A stretch of DNA of 64,000 nt from Pieris napi (taxonomy: Eukaryota; Arthropoda; Insecta; Lepidoptera; Pieridae): positions 7,573,662 through 7,637,661 of the forward strand of contig NC_062256.1 of NCBI RefSeq assembly GCF_905475465.1. The letters run 5' to 3'. The stretch's first letter is position 1, and each line of letters begins with the position of its first letter. The position numbers and the translations under genes were made by a program. Below, one piece after another: positions 32,232 through 43,061 of this stretch. Below the pieces are notes generated by a model. That model saw only the letters and a list, made by a program, of their open reading frames with translations, ran no database searches and was not told the DNA's origin.

Positions 32232-32315
32232 TTAATGAGGGTTGGCTGGAAGACATCGCTTTGTAGCGAAGAAGCCGCCCGTTGCACCATGATTTTCTTT
32301 TACGTGTAAATAAAT
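32232..32315 (+). mobile_element. LINE family E, 3' UTR
   Basis: GAGGGTTGGCTGGAAGACAT, hairpin CGCTTTGTAGCGAAG, AAGCCGCCCGTTGCACC, then an AAATAAAT-type tail. Confidence 0.7.
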
Positions 32316-32837
32316 TTGAAGAGCCGAACAATTTCTTTATTTCATTTAACTTGTTGGGATTGAAAAAATATTCTTGTGTTATCATTCATCGAGGAAAAGG
32401 ACGTGACTATAATTATAATAACGTGACATTATTAACGTGGTTAAAACTGGACTTTAATGATAATAGCGACCAATAACATTTGGTTTATGTAATCTTATAT
32501 TTAAATCGCAAAATGTAAAATCTGTAATTTTAAGTCATAAAATTTACGTCGCCAAATCCGTAATTATTACCCACCTTATTTAATTTATATATATATTACG
32601 TATATATTTTATTAGGATTTTGGAATATTAAATGTAAACTTGTATATATCTATAGAAAATTAGAAGGAAGAGGTCTGGATCAATTCAAGTATATTATATT
32701 TATTCCTTGAACTGAGGAAGGGTTTTAGGGAAACAAATTCGAAAAAAATTGGAAAATGGTTTTTATAGGAATAATTTTGGAAGTTGGAATATAGGTAGAT
32801 ATAGCATAGTAAAATTTTTCATAATAGTAATAATAAT
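32316..32837. other. AT-rich stretch, nothing recognised
   Basis: No gene or repeat family assigned. Confidence 0.3.
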
Positions 32838-32958
32838 AATTTATTGCAAGACTATGGTACAAAAATGTGTAAGGTACAATCGTATTTTCGCATATTCTGC
32901 CACACACAATGGCGGGCAAACTTGTCTGTAAAGGAATTTTACATTTTACATTAGTCAT
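32838..32958 (-). mobile_element. LINE-like family F, 3' end
   Basis: TTATTGCAAGACTATGGTAC, then GGTACAATCGTATTTTCGC, then GCCACACACAATGGCGGGC. It matches 53498-53622. In reverse it ends in CAATAA, as expected of a polyadenylated 3' end. Confidence 0.6.
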
Positions 32959-33264
32959 ATGAATTGGTCTGTTATTATATTATTTCAACTACAGTGTCTC
33001 ACGCATATAATATTTTATTGAATAATACATTTTTTCCAAAAGTAATACACCAAGTCGATTTTTAAAGACTCTAGTCGGAAGATCTTTTAATTCAACAAAA
33101 GGTTTTTTCCTAAACAGATTGAGTTTTGGCACAGCCAATTTCTTCCCATGTCTACTTCTTACTTCGACTTCTACATTCGACTTAAAATGTATGTATAAGC
33201 TACTATAAAAGGTAGGCTTAGTAAAATAGTATTAAGGCGAAACGTTTGTGGTAGCTAGTCTATA

Positions 33265-33834
33265 TCTATACTAATATAATATGTATTATAAAGAGGAAAG
33301 ATTTGATTTTTTGTTTGTTTGAAATGAATAGGCTCCGAAACTACTGGACCGATTTCAAAACATCAGTCATTTGACATAGGCTATGTTTCATTTTCAAAAA
33401 AATTAGGGATGCTTACTAAAACTTGAATAATCTAAGCCTTAGATTCTAGGGTGTAAAAAAATAAATAAAAAACCTTCAATCGTGTGCGCTGAGAACAAAA
33501 TGATGTATTACAATTTTTCAGGACACATCACTATCTAAAAAATAAAAAATGTCGCGATAGCATATCTCTATCTTTTATAGTTACGTCACAATAAGCGTCC
33601 TTTTATTAATTTTTTTTTATTAAAATACCACCGCTAGAAAAGGCTCTTTATTCGTACCTAGGTATTGATCCTTATCAAAATAATTACCAACGTTTCACAT
33701 AAGCTACAATTTAATGGCATATCCACCAAAAAGCATGGTGGATTGGTGATCTCCTGCCGTTGCTCTTGAATAGTTTACTACTACGTAATATAACAAAAAT
33801 ATTAGCCACAGCAACGCTTGGCCGAGTCTACTAA
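33265..33834 (+). mobile_element. Helitron-type element S, copy 1
   Basis: Starts TCTATACTAATATAATATG after an A, and ends GGCCGAGTCTACTAA followed by T. The CTAA ending fits the Helitron CTRR rule. A 3' hairpin can form in CCACAGCAACGCTTGG. The 5' TCTATACTA motif is typical of Helitrons. A full inverted copy lies at 54666. No ORF. Confidence 0.75.
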
Positions 33835-35249
33835 TATTAAATAAAATCAGTGCGAACGCAACATTTATCACATAACTGGTTAGTACGCATCCTGCAGGAA
33901 ATCGTTCGAATGCTAGTTAACTAGAGCTCAGAAGCTCATATCTCCAGTTCAACAATTTTAATAGCCCACTCGGACATAGCTAATTAATCTGTCAGTTAAG
34001 TGCTTCTTAAAAACTGAGTAATTCTAATGGAGTGCTTAATGGGTGTCTGGAAGTACTTAGACTTTTTTTTAAACCACAGTTTTATTTCGTAATTGCGATA
34101 AAGTGCGTATTACTGGAAAGGGTTATTGCTAAGGTTTTTTTCAATGGAATCTTGCTGTTGGTCCTGGGCTGACAAAGCTCAGCTTAGGTCGTTTTGGTGA
34201 GCGTAGCTCGGCTGGAATGAGCTTTTCACGTCGCCCTTTTGATCTCGCAAATGTGAGACTCTGACCTCGGCTTGGACCGCAGCGGGTGGTCAATTGCCAG
34301 AAGATAAGGATGGAAGTGAGCGAAATGCGATGTATAGGATGGCCTTCCCCGGTGATGGCGTTTTTATCCCAACTTGAGTATTTAATCTGCCATCAGGCTT
34401 TGTATATTTAAACAATATAGGGAGCGGTTTCTTTACAATTTTAACCTACAGTTAAGATACATATAAAAGACCTCAGGGTACAAAATCGTATGATAAGATA
34501 ACATTGCTCAAGATAATTTGTTATAATAAATAAGATAAGATTCATTTGTTTATTACAGCAATGAATGAAGCCGAAAACAAATAAACTATTACAAAATATG
34601 CAAAATATATTAATGTATAGGTGCATGTATATGTTCTTTAACAATCATGTGATTGATAGTAGAATTTATTACTCCAAGTACCAAACATTCATATGTCGTG
34701 TAAATGTAAATGTAAGGGACTAGCCCGTGACACAGGGAATCCTATTAATAGTTAGTGCACTTACTCATTTAACTAAACATCCTTTTTAATATGTGTAATA
34801 AAGTTTTTTCCTTCTTGTCTTTTCTAGGTACGTTGCCAAACATAAGAACTTGCTTACTTATTAAAAAAATCCAATGTGCACTTCATACAAAAGTATTCTC
34901 TTTAGTTATAAATTTATAAAAACGTCAAAGAGTTAATTAACGCTTAACAGTAAAAACGAAAAAGATGTTCTAATTAAATAAGATTAAAAGGAATTACAAC
35001 TCGTGCGCCGAATACGGGCACAACCCGTTGCACAGCTGCGCAGGCGCTCTAAATGGATATAAAAAGTAGCATCAACAATAAGTGGGTTCTTCAATAAAAC
35101 TGTCTAATCAAGGCTAGATCTAACGCTGCTGTTTACATCTGAATGAGGATTGAACGTTATAAACCCTTTTACCGTTAGTATGTAGCTGTGTTTTATTAGA
35201 ACAGGGCCAAACTAGAGCCTATTAACTGACACTACCGCCCTAGACACTG
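33835..35249. other. Unassigned stretch with a GC-rich block
   Basis: 34130-34400 is GC-rich (GAGCGTAGCTCGGCTGGAAT and GACCTCGGCTTGGACCGC), but I cannot assign it; it may be retroelement sequence. 34705-34810 (GGACTAGCCCGTGACACAGG ending near AATAAAG) looks like a LINE 3' tail. The rest is AT-rich. Confidence 0.3.
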
Positions 35250-35875
35250 CCAGTATCAGATGTGCTGAAAAGTTTATCTTTTCTTTGATAGAATTTGACT
35301 TTATATAATGCCATCGAGAGAGAGCAGTGTTGGCCTAGTGGCTTCAGCGTGCGACTCTCATACCTGAGGTCGTAGGTTCGATCCCCGGCTGTGCACCTAT
35401 GGACTTTCTTACTATGTGCATGAAGGAAACCGACATGTCTTAGACCCAAAAAGTCCACGTGTCAGGCACTGGAGGCTGATCACCTACTTGCCTAAGATTT
35501 AAAAATGATCATGAAACAGATTCAGAAATCTGAGGCCTAGACCTAAAGAGGTTGTAGCGATTTTTATTTTTTTATAATGCCTTCGAGAGCGATACAACGA
35601 TTATAGCGGTCATACAATTCCATACCATTTTTATAGTAGCCTCAAAATAGACAGTTTCTGCGACCTCTTCATTAGCGCAGAATTTCTGCCCAGCGAGCAG
35701 TTTCAGGGAGAACAGGAGCCAAATCTGGAGAATACGTTGGATGAGAAGCAATTTGCAGCCCAATTCATGGGCATTTGCCATAATTTTCATTGATTTGTGA
35801 CACGGTGCATGATGGAATAGCACTTTCTTCTGTTACTCAAGCGTTGCCAGCCGTTTACGTTTAAAGCTATTAAAT
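35250..35875 (-). pseudogene. Mariner transposase relic split by a SINE
   Basis: Minus-strand mariner C-terminus. It reads KKVLFHHAPCHKSMKIMANA, HELGCKLLL, LAGQKFCANEEVAETVYFEA and, in another frame, YDRYNRCIALEG. The catalytic DNAP motif before HKS is eroded (HHAPCHKS), and the YSPDL motif is lost (RILQIWLL). The copy belongs to a different mariner lineage from that at 21313. A SINE (35321-35572) sits between the CIALEG codons and the 3' end, and a Harbinger-type element lies directly to the right. Confidence 0.82.
35321..35572 (+). mobile_element. SINE inserted in a mariner relic
   Basis: A box in GTGTTGGCCTAGTGGC, B box GGTTCGATCCCCGG, shortened middle (deletion after CTATGTGCATG), tail GTTGTAGCGA. 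Flanked by TATAATGCCATCGAGAG (35304-35320) and TATAATGCCTTCGAGAG (35573-35589): a 17-bp target duplication with one mismatch made from mariner sequence. Confidence 0.92.
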
Positions 35876-35877
35876 TA

Positions 35878-36398
35878 CGCCCGAACCCAATAACCTATCT
35901 CAATCCATAATCCAACATCTGAGATAGTAATCTTAATCGAAATGTTGTAACAAGTGTGCCAATAACCAATCGACGGATTGTAATAGCCATCTGTCGATAC
36001 AAGCTATCCATGGGAGGTCGTATCGGTGTCTGTGGATAGACCTTTGAATAAAAATGATAGTTGACGAAAGCTCGATTTCAACAGTTAATTATTTTAACAG
36101 ATTTTAACTTACACCAGTTTTTTAAATAATTAAAAGAAACTGTTTGTTATGTTTTAAACATAACATGTATATTTTAATGGTAATTTGTCCTGTTTTATTT
36201 ACTTTATTTGGTTTACATTGATTGTTAAATATGAGTGAAAACTCGGTAAAATGGAACGACAAAGAGCATTTTATCCGTCGCCAAAAATGGATTGTCTTCG
36301 TAGGGTTTCGTTATTGGGATGCAGATAAGAGATCGATCGACTCAGATCGGTTGATCTCAGATTGTTTGAGATTGTGGATTGATTATTGGGTTCGGGCG
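35878..36398 (+). mobile_element. Harbinger-type element R, copy 2
   Basis: Ends CGCCCGAACCCAATAACC and (reversed) CGCCCGAACCCAATAATC, flanked by TTA at 35875-35877 and 36399-36401. Closely similar to 24940. Here the internal frame from ATG 36231 is longer and reads MSENSVKWNDKEHFIRRQ, KWIVFVGFRYW and onward through the right TIR to 36461. The KWND start recalls the MADF/Myb-like protein of Harbinger elements, but the domain is not complete. Confidence 0.82.
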
Positions 36399-37249
36399 TT
36401 AAAGAAACAGTTGAACTGGTACGACTGTAGCGACGAAATATATTTGAGTGACCAAAAATAAAATAAAAAAGAATTTATTCATTATAACAATTATTCATAA
36501 TGTGATGAATGCAGGGCTAAATAAAGCAACAATAGTTTGTTCATTGTATATTTATTTCAATTCCTTGAAAGTGATCAAAGACAATTGGTTATTTCAATCT
36601 CGTTGTGGCGCGCAAAAAGCTCGGAATCTGCGCGATGTTCGTGTGCTCGCGCGCGCACGTTTTCTAATGAATTTAGATCAAAGCTAAAAACTTAAGTATG
36701 TTTGAACGATCAATCTTTCTTACGAGGAATCGATAGATATAATTTTATTGTAAGTGATATTTGGCACGGTATATGGCACGATATGGTGGTATATGTTCTA
36801 ACATATACCATAATAGCTAATAAGTAATATGTTGACATAATTTTCTACAATAGTGAATAAATTAAAAATAACTTAGTGATTCAACTAAGGTAATGTTTAT
36901 TCTGATAATAAACATTTAACAAAAAAAAAACTTAGTGTTCTAGCGTCCAACTTCAAAGCGTTAGATGTGTTAATTACTACATAGCTACTTCAAGATGGCG
37001 AGAACTACTTGCTGGTTTATCATAACTGGTGCGAAGCCAGGTCGTACACTAGTGCAACATATTCAGTGCAATCGATTTCTGGATCAAATTTTTTGTTCTC
37101 TGCAAATTGAATTCCACTTGGTTTGTTGTTCTCATAATTACTTTGTGATAATTAATGAATGTTTATAAGTAACGAGAAGGTATAATTAACTCAATAAGGC
37201 GATACAAAGTCATATGTCAGACACATATTTCTGTGTATTATAAAACCCC
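36399..37249. other. Unassigned stretch
   Basis: No gene. 36600-36665 is GC-rich with GTGTGCTCGCGCGCGCACG. An 11-bp perfect inverted repeat with a 2-bp spacer (TGGTATATGTT) lies at 36787-36810. Confidence 0.3.
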
Positions 37250-37610
37250 AGAGGCCTTAATCTCTGCCTTTTAATACATTTAAGAAATCTATTAATGAAA
37301 AGCTCTGTAAAAAGACTTGCTATAAAGTTAACGATTATCTAGTTGATAAAGGGCCTGGGACTAGTGCTAGACAGGCTATTTCTAATTAATTTGCGATATT
37401 TGTTTTAAAATAAGTGCTGTTTGCCATAGTCATTTTGTATGATGATTTGCTATTTTAAGAGTACCAAGAGTGTTTTACGCCGGCTTTTTCTCTCGGTCTA
37501 CACCTACTTCTTTGCCGATGAGTAGGGATGTCTACCGATACAAATTTACTGACGTGGAAATAAGTGATACCCGTATCTTATATTCCATAATAAACCTATT
37601 ATTATTTTAT
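37250..37610 (+). pseudogene. LINE family K, C-terminus and 3' UTR
   Basis: The frame reads FKKSINEKLCKKTCYKVNDY then LVDKGPG and stops at 37389. FKxSLxxxLxxKxYYxxxDYLxDK is a common end of jockey/CR1-like LINE polymerases. The UTR continues to an AATAAAC region near 37592. Confidence 0.7.
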
Positions 37611-37622
37611 TTTATGTAACCT

Positions 37623-37865
37623 GCCCTGCGATTCTGTAACTCACTTTTCGAACTCACACAGCGGTTTTCGCATCGGCGGTCGCTCTCAAATCAGTAGTGA
37701 AGCAGTCATTTTATGATTTGGCGTTCTGATAAACAATAAACTACAAGCTCCCACCTTTTCAGAATTCCAAATCATAAAATGACTGCTTCACTACTGATTT
37801 GAGAGCGACCGCCGATGCGAAAACCGCTGTGTGAGTTCGAAAAGTGAGTTACAGAATCGCAGGGC
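37623..37865. mobile_element. Foldback MITE family F, near-perfect palindrome
   Basis: A 243-bp element whose first 99 bases (GCCCTGCGATTCTGTAACTC onward to TTATGATTTGG) match the reverse complement of its last 99 without a mismatch. The short unpaired centre holds AACAATAAACTACAAGCTCC. No ORF. The target duplication is unclear. Other copies at 21178, 31890, 39815 and 42894 are more decayed or lack arms. Confidence 0.9.
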
Positions 37866-37904
37866 TGTTCTGGATATCCATAGTTGCTCCCCTCACAGTT
37901 TGAA

Positions 37905-38055
37905 ATCAAATTCCCTTTAGTATGTTTTTTCTCTTCGTGTTTGTTGTTTGTTATAATCGGTTGTCACATTAAATCTTGTAATTTATTTTTCTTGTACCAA
38001 TGTATCAGTGTGCAGAGCGTTGGCAAGCTTTTGTAAATTCATAAATAATAACAAA
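37905..38055 (+). mobile_element. LINE-like family G, 3' UTR
   Basis: TTGTACCAATGTATCAGTGTG, CAGAGCGTTGGCAAGCTTTT and TTCATAAATAAT match the inverse copies at 45868 and 56395. Polyadenylated 3' end on the plus strand. Confidence 0.6.
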
Positions 38056-38260
38056 GTTTATGATTTTCGTATTATATGTGTATTTGTAATTTAAGAATGA
38101 TGACTCGTAAAAAAGTCTGTTGACGTTATAGCGACTGGCTCGACGCCATGTTGTCTAGATTTAAGCGTTTTGGCGGGTTTCAAAACTATTTACTTTTAAT
38201 TTGAATTGCCTCGCGACAACATCGACAAAATGGTAAGATATATGTTATATATAGGTACAA

Positions 38261-38475
38261 CTAGCTGCCACGGCGAACTTCGTTTCTCCTTAATGTGATT
38301 TTACTTAGCGTACCTTTTTAATACATACCAACATGGAACATGATCAGTTCGGTTTTCCGTAATGAAAACTTTTTAGGTTCTTCTGTGATTTTTCTCTATA
38401 TAAACCTAGTCAAGTTAAAAGTTCTTAACTAATAAATAAAAAATAGGGGTTGATCTTAGAGGGTATATTTCTGAA
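38261..38475 (-). mobile_element. Helitron-type element, 3' part
   Basis: CTAG at 38261 after A, then CTGCCACGGCGAACTTCG: the reverse of a Helitron 3' end, as at 14250 and 44908. AAATAGGGGTTGATC matches the body of the 14250 copy. The 5' end is not identified. Confidence 0.6.
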
Positions 38476-39117
38476 TAATCATGTTTGTAATTAGATAAGA
38501 AATTAACAGAAACATCTTCCGACTCCAGTTAAATGAGATTATTATTAGATATTCAATCTAGACTTCTAAGCACACGTGCCAATTTCAATAAGTGAATGTG
38601 TTTGTTTGTCTACAAACTTAAAGGAAACTGTGGCTTACACTGCAAAGTTTTATCAAAATTGATTGATGAGTTTTCGCTAGCCCACTGTCAGTTTGAGTGG
38701 GCAATGGTAGTATATCATTACTTAAAATCACTTCTTCAAAAATGTGATCACAAATCACAATCTTTTTTGTTACGGTGTTTATCGTAAAAATCTTTGAATG
38801 CAACGTTCCTATTAATTATTTATTTACTTTTCAATTAAGAACCACCACAATTAAAGTCACCAGTCAATATTATACTGTATTGCAATAAGCGGAAATTGCG
38901 CATGATTAGCGACGGTTGTCGCGGCGCACGGACGTCTGATTGCTACGAAGCCCAATTGGGTCTTATCCGCCCACACATGGGAAATATTTTTAATCAACAC
39001 CTCCATTGAACTTACGAGCGGTCGTACGTGAGCTTGGCGAACAGGGGCGCACTCACATGTTGAATAAATATCGTCACTCCATCGTGGGTAAAGTGCGAGA
39101 ACAAAAGACACGAACAA
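38476..39117. other. Unassigned stretch with an open block
   Basis: 38857-39117 is GC-richer and open on the minus strand for 86 residues (with EVLIKNISHVWADKTQL and FVAIRRPCAATT). It looks like relic coding sequence, but I cannot name the family. The rest is AT-rich. Confidence 0.3.
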
Positions 39118-39675
39118 TTAATAATAATAATAATAAAGCTCGTTTTATTTCCAATCATGACAAAAAAACAAATTATTATACACAGCTTAGATTATTTTAC
39201 ATTTTTATACATTTTTTTTCTTATGCTTGTTGTTTATTCTAGCTTTCTTCAGTACCGTCGATTGAAACCCCTTCACGGGTAAAGGCCTCCTCCAGCTTTT
39301 TCCAACTGACTCTGTCTATGGCTCTCTTTCTCCATTCGTGTCCTGCTACCGCTTCTATTTCTTCTATCCACATTTTTTTTGGGCGACCTCTTCTCCTTCT
39401 TCCTCTTGGTCCTTTCCATACAGTTGTCTTTAAGGTCCACCTATTATCTGTGTATCTTGCTATATGCCCCGCCCACTGCCACTTCTGTTTTAGGGCATAA
39501 TGTAAGGCATCTATAACTTTTCTTCTTCGTCTTATGTTTTCGCTTTTAATTTTATGTATTTTTCTTATTTTAAGTACGCTTCTTTCCATTGCTTTCTGGC
39601 ATGCTACCAGTTTAGTTTTTATTTTTGTATTGTAAGTCCACGTTTAGCAGCCGTATGTTAGAGTAGGTAAAATTC
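39118..39675 (-). pseudogene. RTE-type LINE, ORF2 C-terminus and tail
   Basis: Best LINE I copy. The minus strand reads ILPTLTYGC, a stop, TWTYNTKIKTKLVACQKAM, then KWQWAGHIARYTDNRWT, GRRRRGRPKKMWIEEIEAVAG and DRVSWKKLEEAFTREG. This is the classic RTE-type polymerase end (LTYGC.TW, KW.WAGHIAR, RRRGRP...W..EI, LEEAF..G). The last 116 codons are open (39589-39239). One stop interrupts the TYGC block. The 3' end runs to a (TTA)n tract at about 39118-39136, as RTE elements often end in short repeats. Confidence 0.88.
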
Positions 39676-39814
39676 AATTATCGTACAGTATTTAATTTAG
39701 ATTCCTATTGACACAACACTTTAGCTTAGGTATAACGGGCAGCGGATTCAGGGCACTGATCTCACTCAAGCACACTCACAATATGGTCTGTATTCGGTTC
39801 AACCTGTCTGTACT

Positions 39815-40005
39815 GCCTTGCGATTGTGTAACTCACATTTCGAACTCACACAGCGGTTTTCGCAGCGGCCGCGGCGGTCTGATAAATAATAAATTACAAG
39901 CTTCCTCCTTATCACAATGCCAAATCATAAAATGACTGCTTCACGACTGATTTGAGCGCGACCGCCGCTGCGAAAACCGCTGTGTGAGTTCCAGAATCGC
40001 AAGGC
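39815..40005. mobile_element. Foldback MITE family F copy
   Basis: Left GCCTTGCGATTGTGTAACTC, right arm ending CCAGAATCGCAAGGC. The left arm is shortened after GCGGCCGCGGCGGTC. Confidence 0.85.
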
Positions 40006-40935
40006 TGGCCTGTGTTCCCGGTAAGCACTGTCTAAAGTCAAGATGGCGCCTCGACTCCAATCTAGGCGTCTCTGATTAGTCATAACAATATTCGTACTTA
40101 TATTCATTAAGTAATGATTCCAAAGTATGAATCAATTAAATAATAACAATACAAAACGAATTAAGATATTATGATTCTTAAAGGTAATATAAGATTTCTT
40201 AAGGTAATATAAGGAAGGAATCTCAATGATTGATTAAATCAACAATAAAAATCAACGGTCAATTGACTCAAAACTCTAGAAGAAATCTCTTGTATTATAT
40301 ATTGTTGTTATAATTTCTTTATAACTTATCATCTTATTTTCCACCTGACTTACTCCAATCTACACCTCTTCTTCCGCAAAAACTTCCAGATTCAAGTGCC
40401 CATACCTACCACATGCATAATCTTGTTCTTAGTCATTTGTTTTAAGGTAGAATAATTATAACACATACAATTACTTTTGCACCTGAACACTTTCGTTTAA
40501 TACGTCCCTGGTTAGGGTGGATATACAGTTAGCGGGTGGCGCTGGGCTGGTGCTTGATTGGCCTTATGAATGCGAGTAGATTGCATCGCTCCGCTCACGG
40601 CTTTGTGCCCGTAACCGCTACCGCCTATGAATTAGCATCAGAACCAAAGTAATTTGAAAACACTACACTGCCGCTATTTGTGTGTCTGTCCTTACATTTA
40701 TCTTCTTTAAGCGAATTTATTACATAACTCTATCCCATGTGTTTGACAATTTAATTAGATTAATATAAAGTCTGTCAACTTGATGTGATAGTCCCTCGAC
40801 CATGCACTCTAAGTGTCGAGTATTTTGCAGTAATTCCATGAAGTCTTGTCGCCGAGTCGATTTTGAAACCTTGCATTGTTAGTTATTTACTATTATTGTT
40901 TTCTTTTGCTTTGTTATATACTTAATTGATATATA
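40006..40935. other. Unassigned stretch
   Basis: No gene. A small direct repeat (TAAGGTAATATAAG-type, 40177-40215) and a GC-richer unique part at 40515-40640. Confidence 0.3.
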
Positions 40936-41110
40936 CAGTGTAAACTTATTATAACCTCATTCGTTATAACGAAAACCCCTCTATAACATAAAAATAGTTA
41001 CATTTGTTTGGTTTAACACAAAACCCATACTTTAATTCACTCTTCATAACACAACATCCATTCTCTATAACGAAGAAATATCTTCTAATTTAGACATCAA
41101 CAACATACTT
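40936..41110 (+). mobile_element. Left end of a pogo-like element
   Basis: CAGTGTAAACTTATTATAACC follows TA (40934-40935). The next bases repeat TTATAACGA-type motifs (TCGTTATAACGAAAACC, TCTATAACGAAG). Such CAGTG ends with subterminal TATAACGA repeats are typical of pogo/Tigger transposons. No right end or transposase was found, so the copy is truncated. Confidence 0.5.
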
Positions 41111-41847
41111 AAGTGTAATTGTTTTTATAATCAGCTTACAAACTAGCCGTTTGAGGTGCCGAAATTGAAAGCAAATAAAACAAAAAGTATTCTAGTTAAT
41201 TCTAGTGCGAAAGTTTAAATTGTGAAAGCATTGACTTGTATTAATAATAATTCTTGTTTGCCCTTTCACAATATTGCTTTTTCTGTTTTACAAACTGCAG
41301 TCTTGGCCATCTTTGTGAGAGACTTGTGGAAGGCCTGTGGTAACAGGTCACCAGCCTTTCATCACATATAGAAAATATATCTAGAATATATATATAAGAG
41401 ATGACTACATACTGTGACTAAACTAAAGTAACAAACAAAATAAAAGCATGAGTGGTAGTGGGTGTGTGAGGATGTGTAAGGCTGTGAGAATTAACCGCGT
41501 GTGAAATAATTTAATTAATACTCTATTTTTTATGGCTAATAGATAACGGAATATGCTTAAAATCAGTATTAAGAATATCTATAGCGCTATAACACCTGCA
41601 CCATGAACACACGCATACACACCCATAAGTACACACCTTCACTTTTCCATCATCAGACACAGCCGAATTAGGTATTACGTATTTAATATTTTTTATTAAT
41701 TTTTCCTTATATTATTTATTCCATCTTAAGCTATATGTATTGTATAATTGTTTTTGTTGTATATTACTTATGTTCGGATTACGAAAAAAATCGTTATCAA
41801 GGCTTTTTAGATATGTATTTATAAATGACTTTAACTAAAAAACCCAT
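41111..41847. other. AT-rich stretch, nothing recognised
   Basis: Contains GT-rich (41450-41500) and CA-rich (41610-41640) low-complexity patches. No gene. Confidence 0.3.
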
Positions 41848-42058
41848 GGTGGTGCGTTCGAATCGTGGGTATATTTCTCCCATTATAAGTAGTTTTCACA
41901 GTGACGGAAAATCGTTCTCTAGGTTCAAATTTAGAGTCGAGACTTAGAGTACCACTTTAGTATGACTAAAATTTTACTGAGTTGACTTGAAGGTAAGGTT
42001 ACTTGAAAAAAACTAGAAACAGCTACAATCAAAGGCGTTGTAGCGCCATTGTTTTTAA
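41848..42058 (+). mobile_element. Degenerate SINE variant
   Basis: A B-box-like GTTCGAATCGTGGG near the start and the shared SINE tail GTTGTAGCGCCATTG at 42038. The body between is unlike the common SINE, so this may be a different SINE with the same tail. Confidence 0.5.
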
Positions 42059-42239
42059 CTGAAATATGAATAGAAACGTAAGAAAATTCGCTTCATATAA
42101 CCTATATAAATGTAAGTCACGTTTTCAATAACCCACAGTTTAAGCTTCATAATTTTAACTCGTGCTGATATGAGACTCCATTTTGTTATTAAATTCGCTA
42201 CCGAAACATCTAACAATATTACTCGTGTTATATTAACTG

Positions 42240-42290
42240 CCATATTGGTCTAGAGGTTAGCATTGTTTCTTTCAGGTTCGATTCCCGTTT
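42240..42290 (+). repeat. tRNA-like fragment
   Basis: TGGTCTAGAGGTTAGC resembles an A box and GGTTCGATTCCCG a B box, at tRNA-like spacing. There is no acceptor stem or anticodon arm, so it is a SINE head or a tRNA relic rather than a working gene. Confidence 0.45.
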
Positions 42291-42365
42291 TAAAAGTTTA
42301 ATTGTAAGTACACGATATTTTCTTACAAAATCAGTTACCATATAGATGTTACCACCAGTACGTGG

Positions 42366-42515
42366 TAAGGTCCTTCAAGAAAAGAGCGTACCAATTTTTA
42401 AAAGGACGGCAACGCACTCGCGAACCCTTTGGCATTGAGAGTGTCCATGGATGGTGGTATCACTTAACATCAGGTGAGCCTCCTGCCCGTTTGACTACTC
42501 TTACAAAAAAAAATA
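42366..42515 (+). mobile_element. LINE family B, 3' end
   Basis: GTCCTTCAAGAAAAGAGCG, FKKRAYQFLKGRQRT readable, then GAGTGTCCATGGATGG and GCCTCCTGCCCGTTTGAC with an A-rich end. Confidence 0.85.
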
Positions 42516-42530
42516 AAAAAAAACGTCAGT

Positions 42531-42715
42531 CTCCTGTGGGTATGACCCATAAATGCGGATTCATTTACCCAAGAGGTGACAAATATGTCTTGGCAAATAT
42601 ATCTGGGCAAATATTTCCCATTAGTCTGCCACTCTTTTCCTGCTATTTTTATTAAGCCGGTCCACCGTCTTTTTGGCCCGCCCACTCTTCTTGTCGCGGT
42701 CCCTTCCATTGTGTC
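42531..42715 (-). pseudogene. RTE-like LINE C-terminal relic
   Basis: Minus strand: MEGTATRRVGGPKRRWTGL, IKIAGKEWQTNGK. It corresponds to the RRRGRP..RW...I...AG..W segment of the 39118 copy. It is dead, with the remainder out of frame. Confidence 0.65.
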
Positions 42716-42727
42716 TTTAATGTTTAT

Positions 42728-42872
42728 CTGCGGAGAGTTTCTTGCCAGTTCTTCTTGTCCGTTCTACGCCCTTGACTTGCGAACTGGTAGTAAATTTAGA
42801 ATCAACTTAACATCTCTGTTGACGTTCATAAGTTTACTTTACCCATATAAATAAAGTTATTTTGAGTTTGAG
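42728..42872 (+). mobile_element. LINE family C, 3' UTR
   Basis: CGGAGAGTTTCTTGCCAGTT, GCGAACTGGTAGTAAATTT, and ATAAATAAAGTTATTTTGAG at the polyadenylation end. Confidence 0.8.
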
Positions 42873-42893
42873 TTTGTTGTCCAGCCTTGCTAT

Positions 42894-43061
42894 TCTGTAA
42901 CTCACTTTTCGAATTGGTATTCTGATAAGGCGGGAGCTTGTAGTTTATTGTTTACCAGAATGCCAAATCGTAAAATGACTGCTTCACGACTGATTTGAGC
43001 GCGACCGCCGCTGTGAAAACCGCTGTGTGAGTTCGAAAAGTGAGTTACAGAATCGCAAGGC
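42894..43061. mobile_element. Foldback MITE family F copy
   Basis: GCCTTGCTATTCTGTAACTC at the left and CAGAATCGCAAGGC at the right. The centre is in the opposite orientation to the 37623 copy, and the left arm is cut to about 38 bp. Confidence 0.85.

Noticed and set aside
42240..42290. tRNA gene
   Set aside because: A- and B-box-like strings exist, but no acceptor stem or complete cloverleaf forms.
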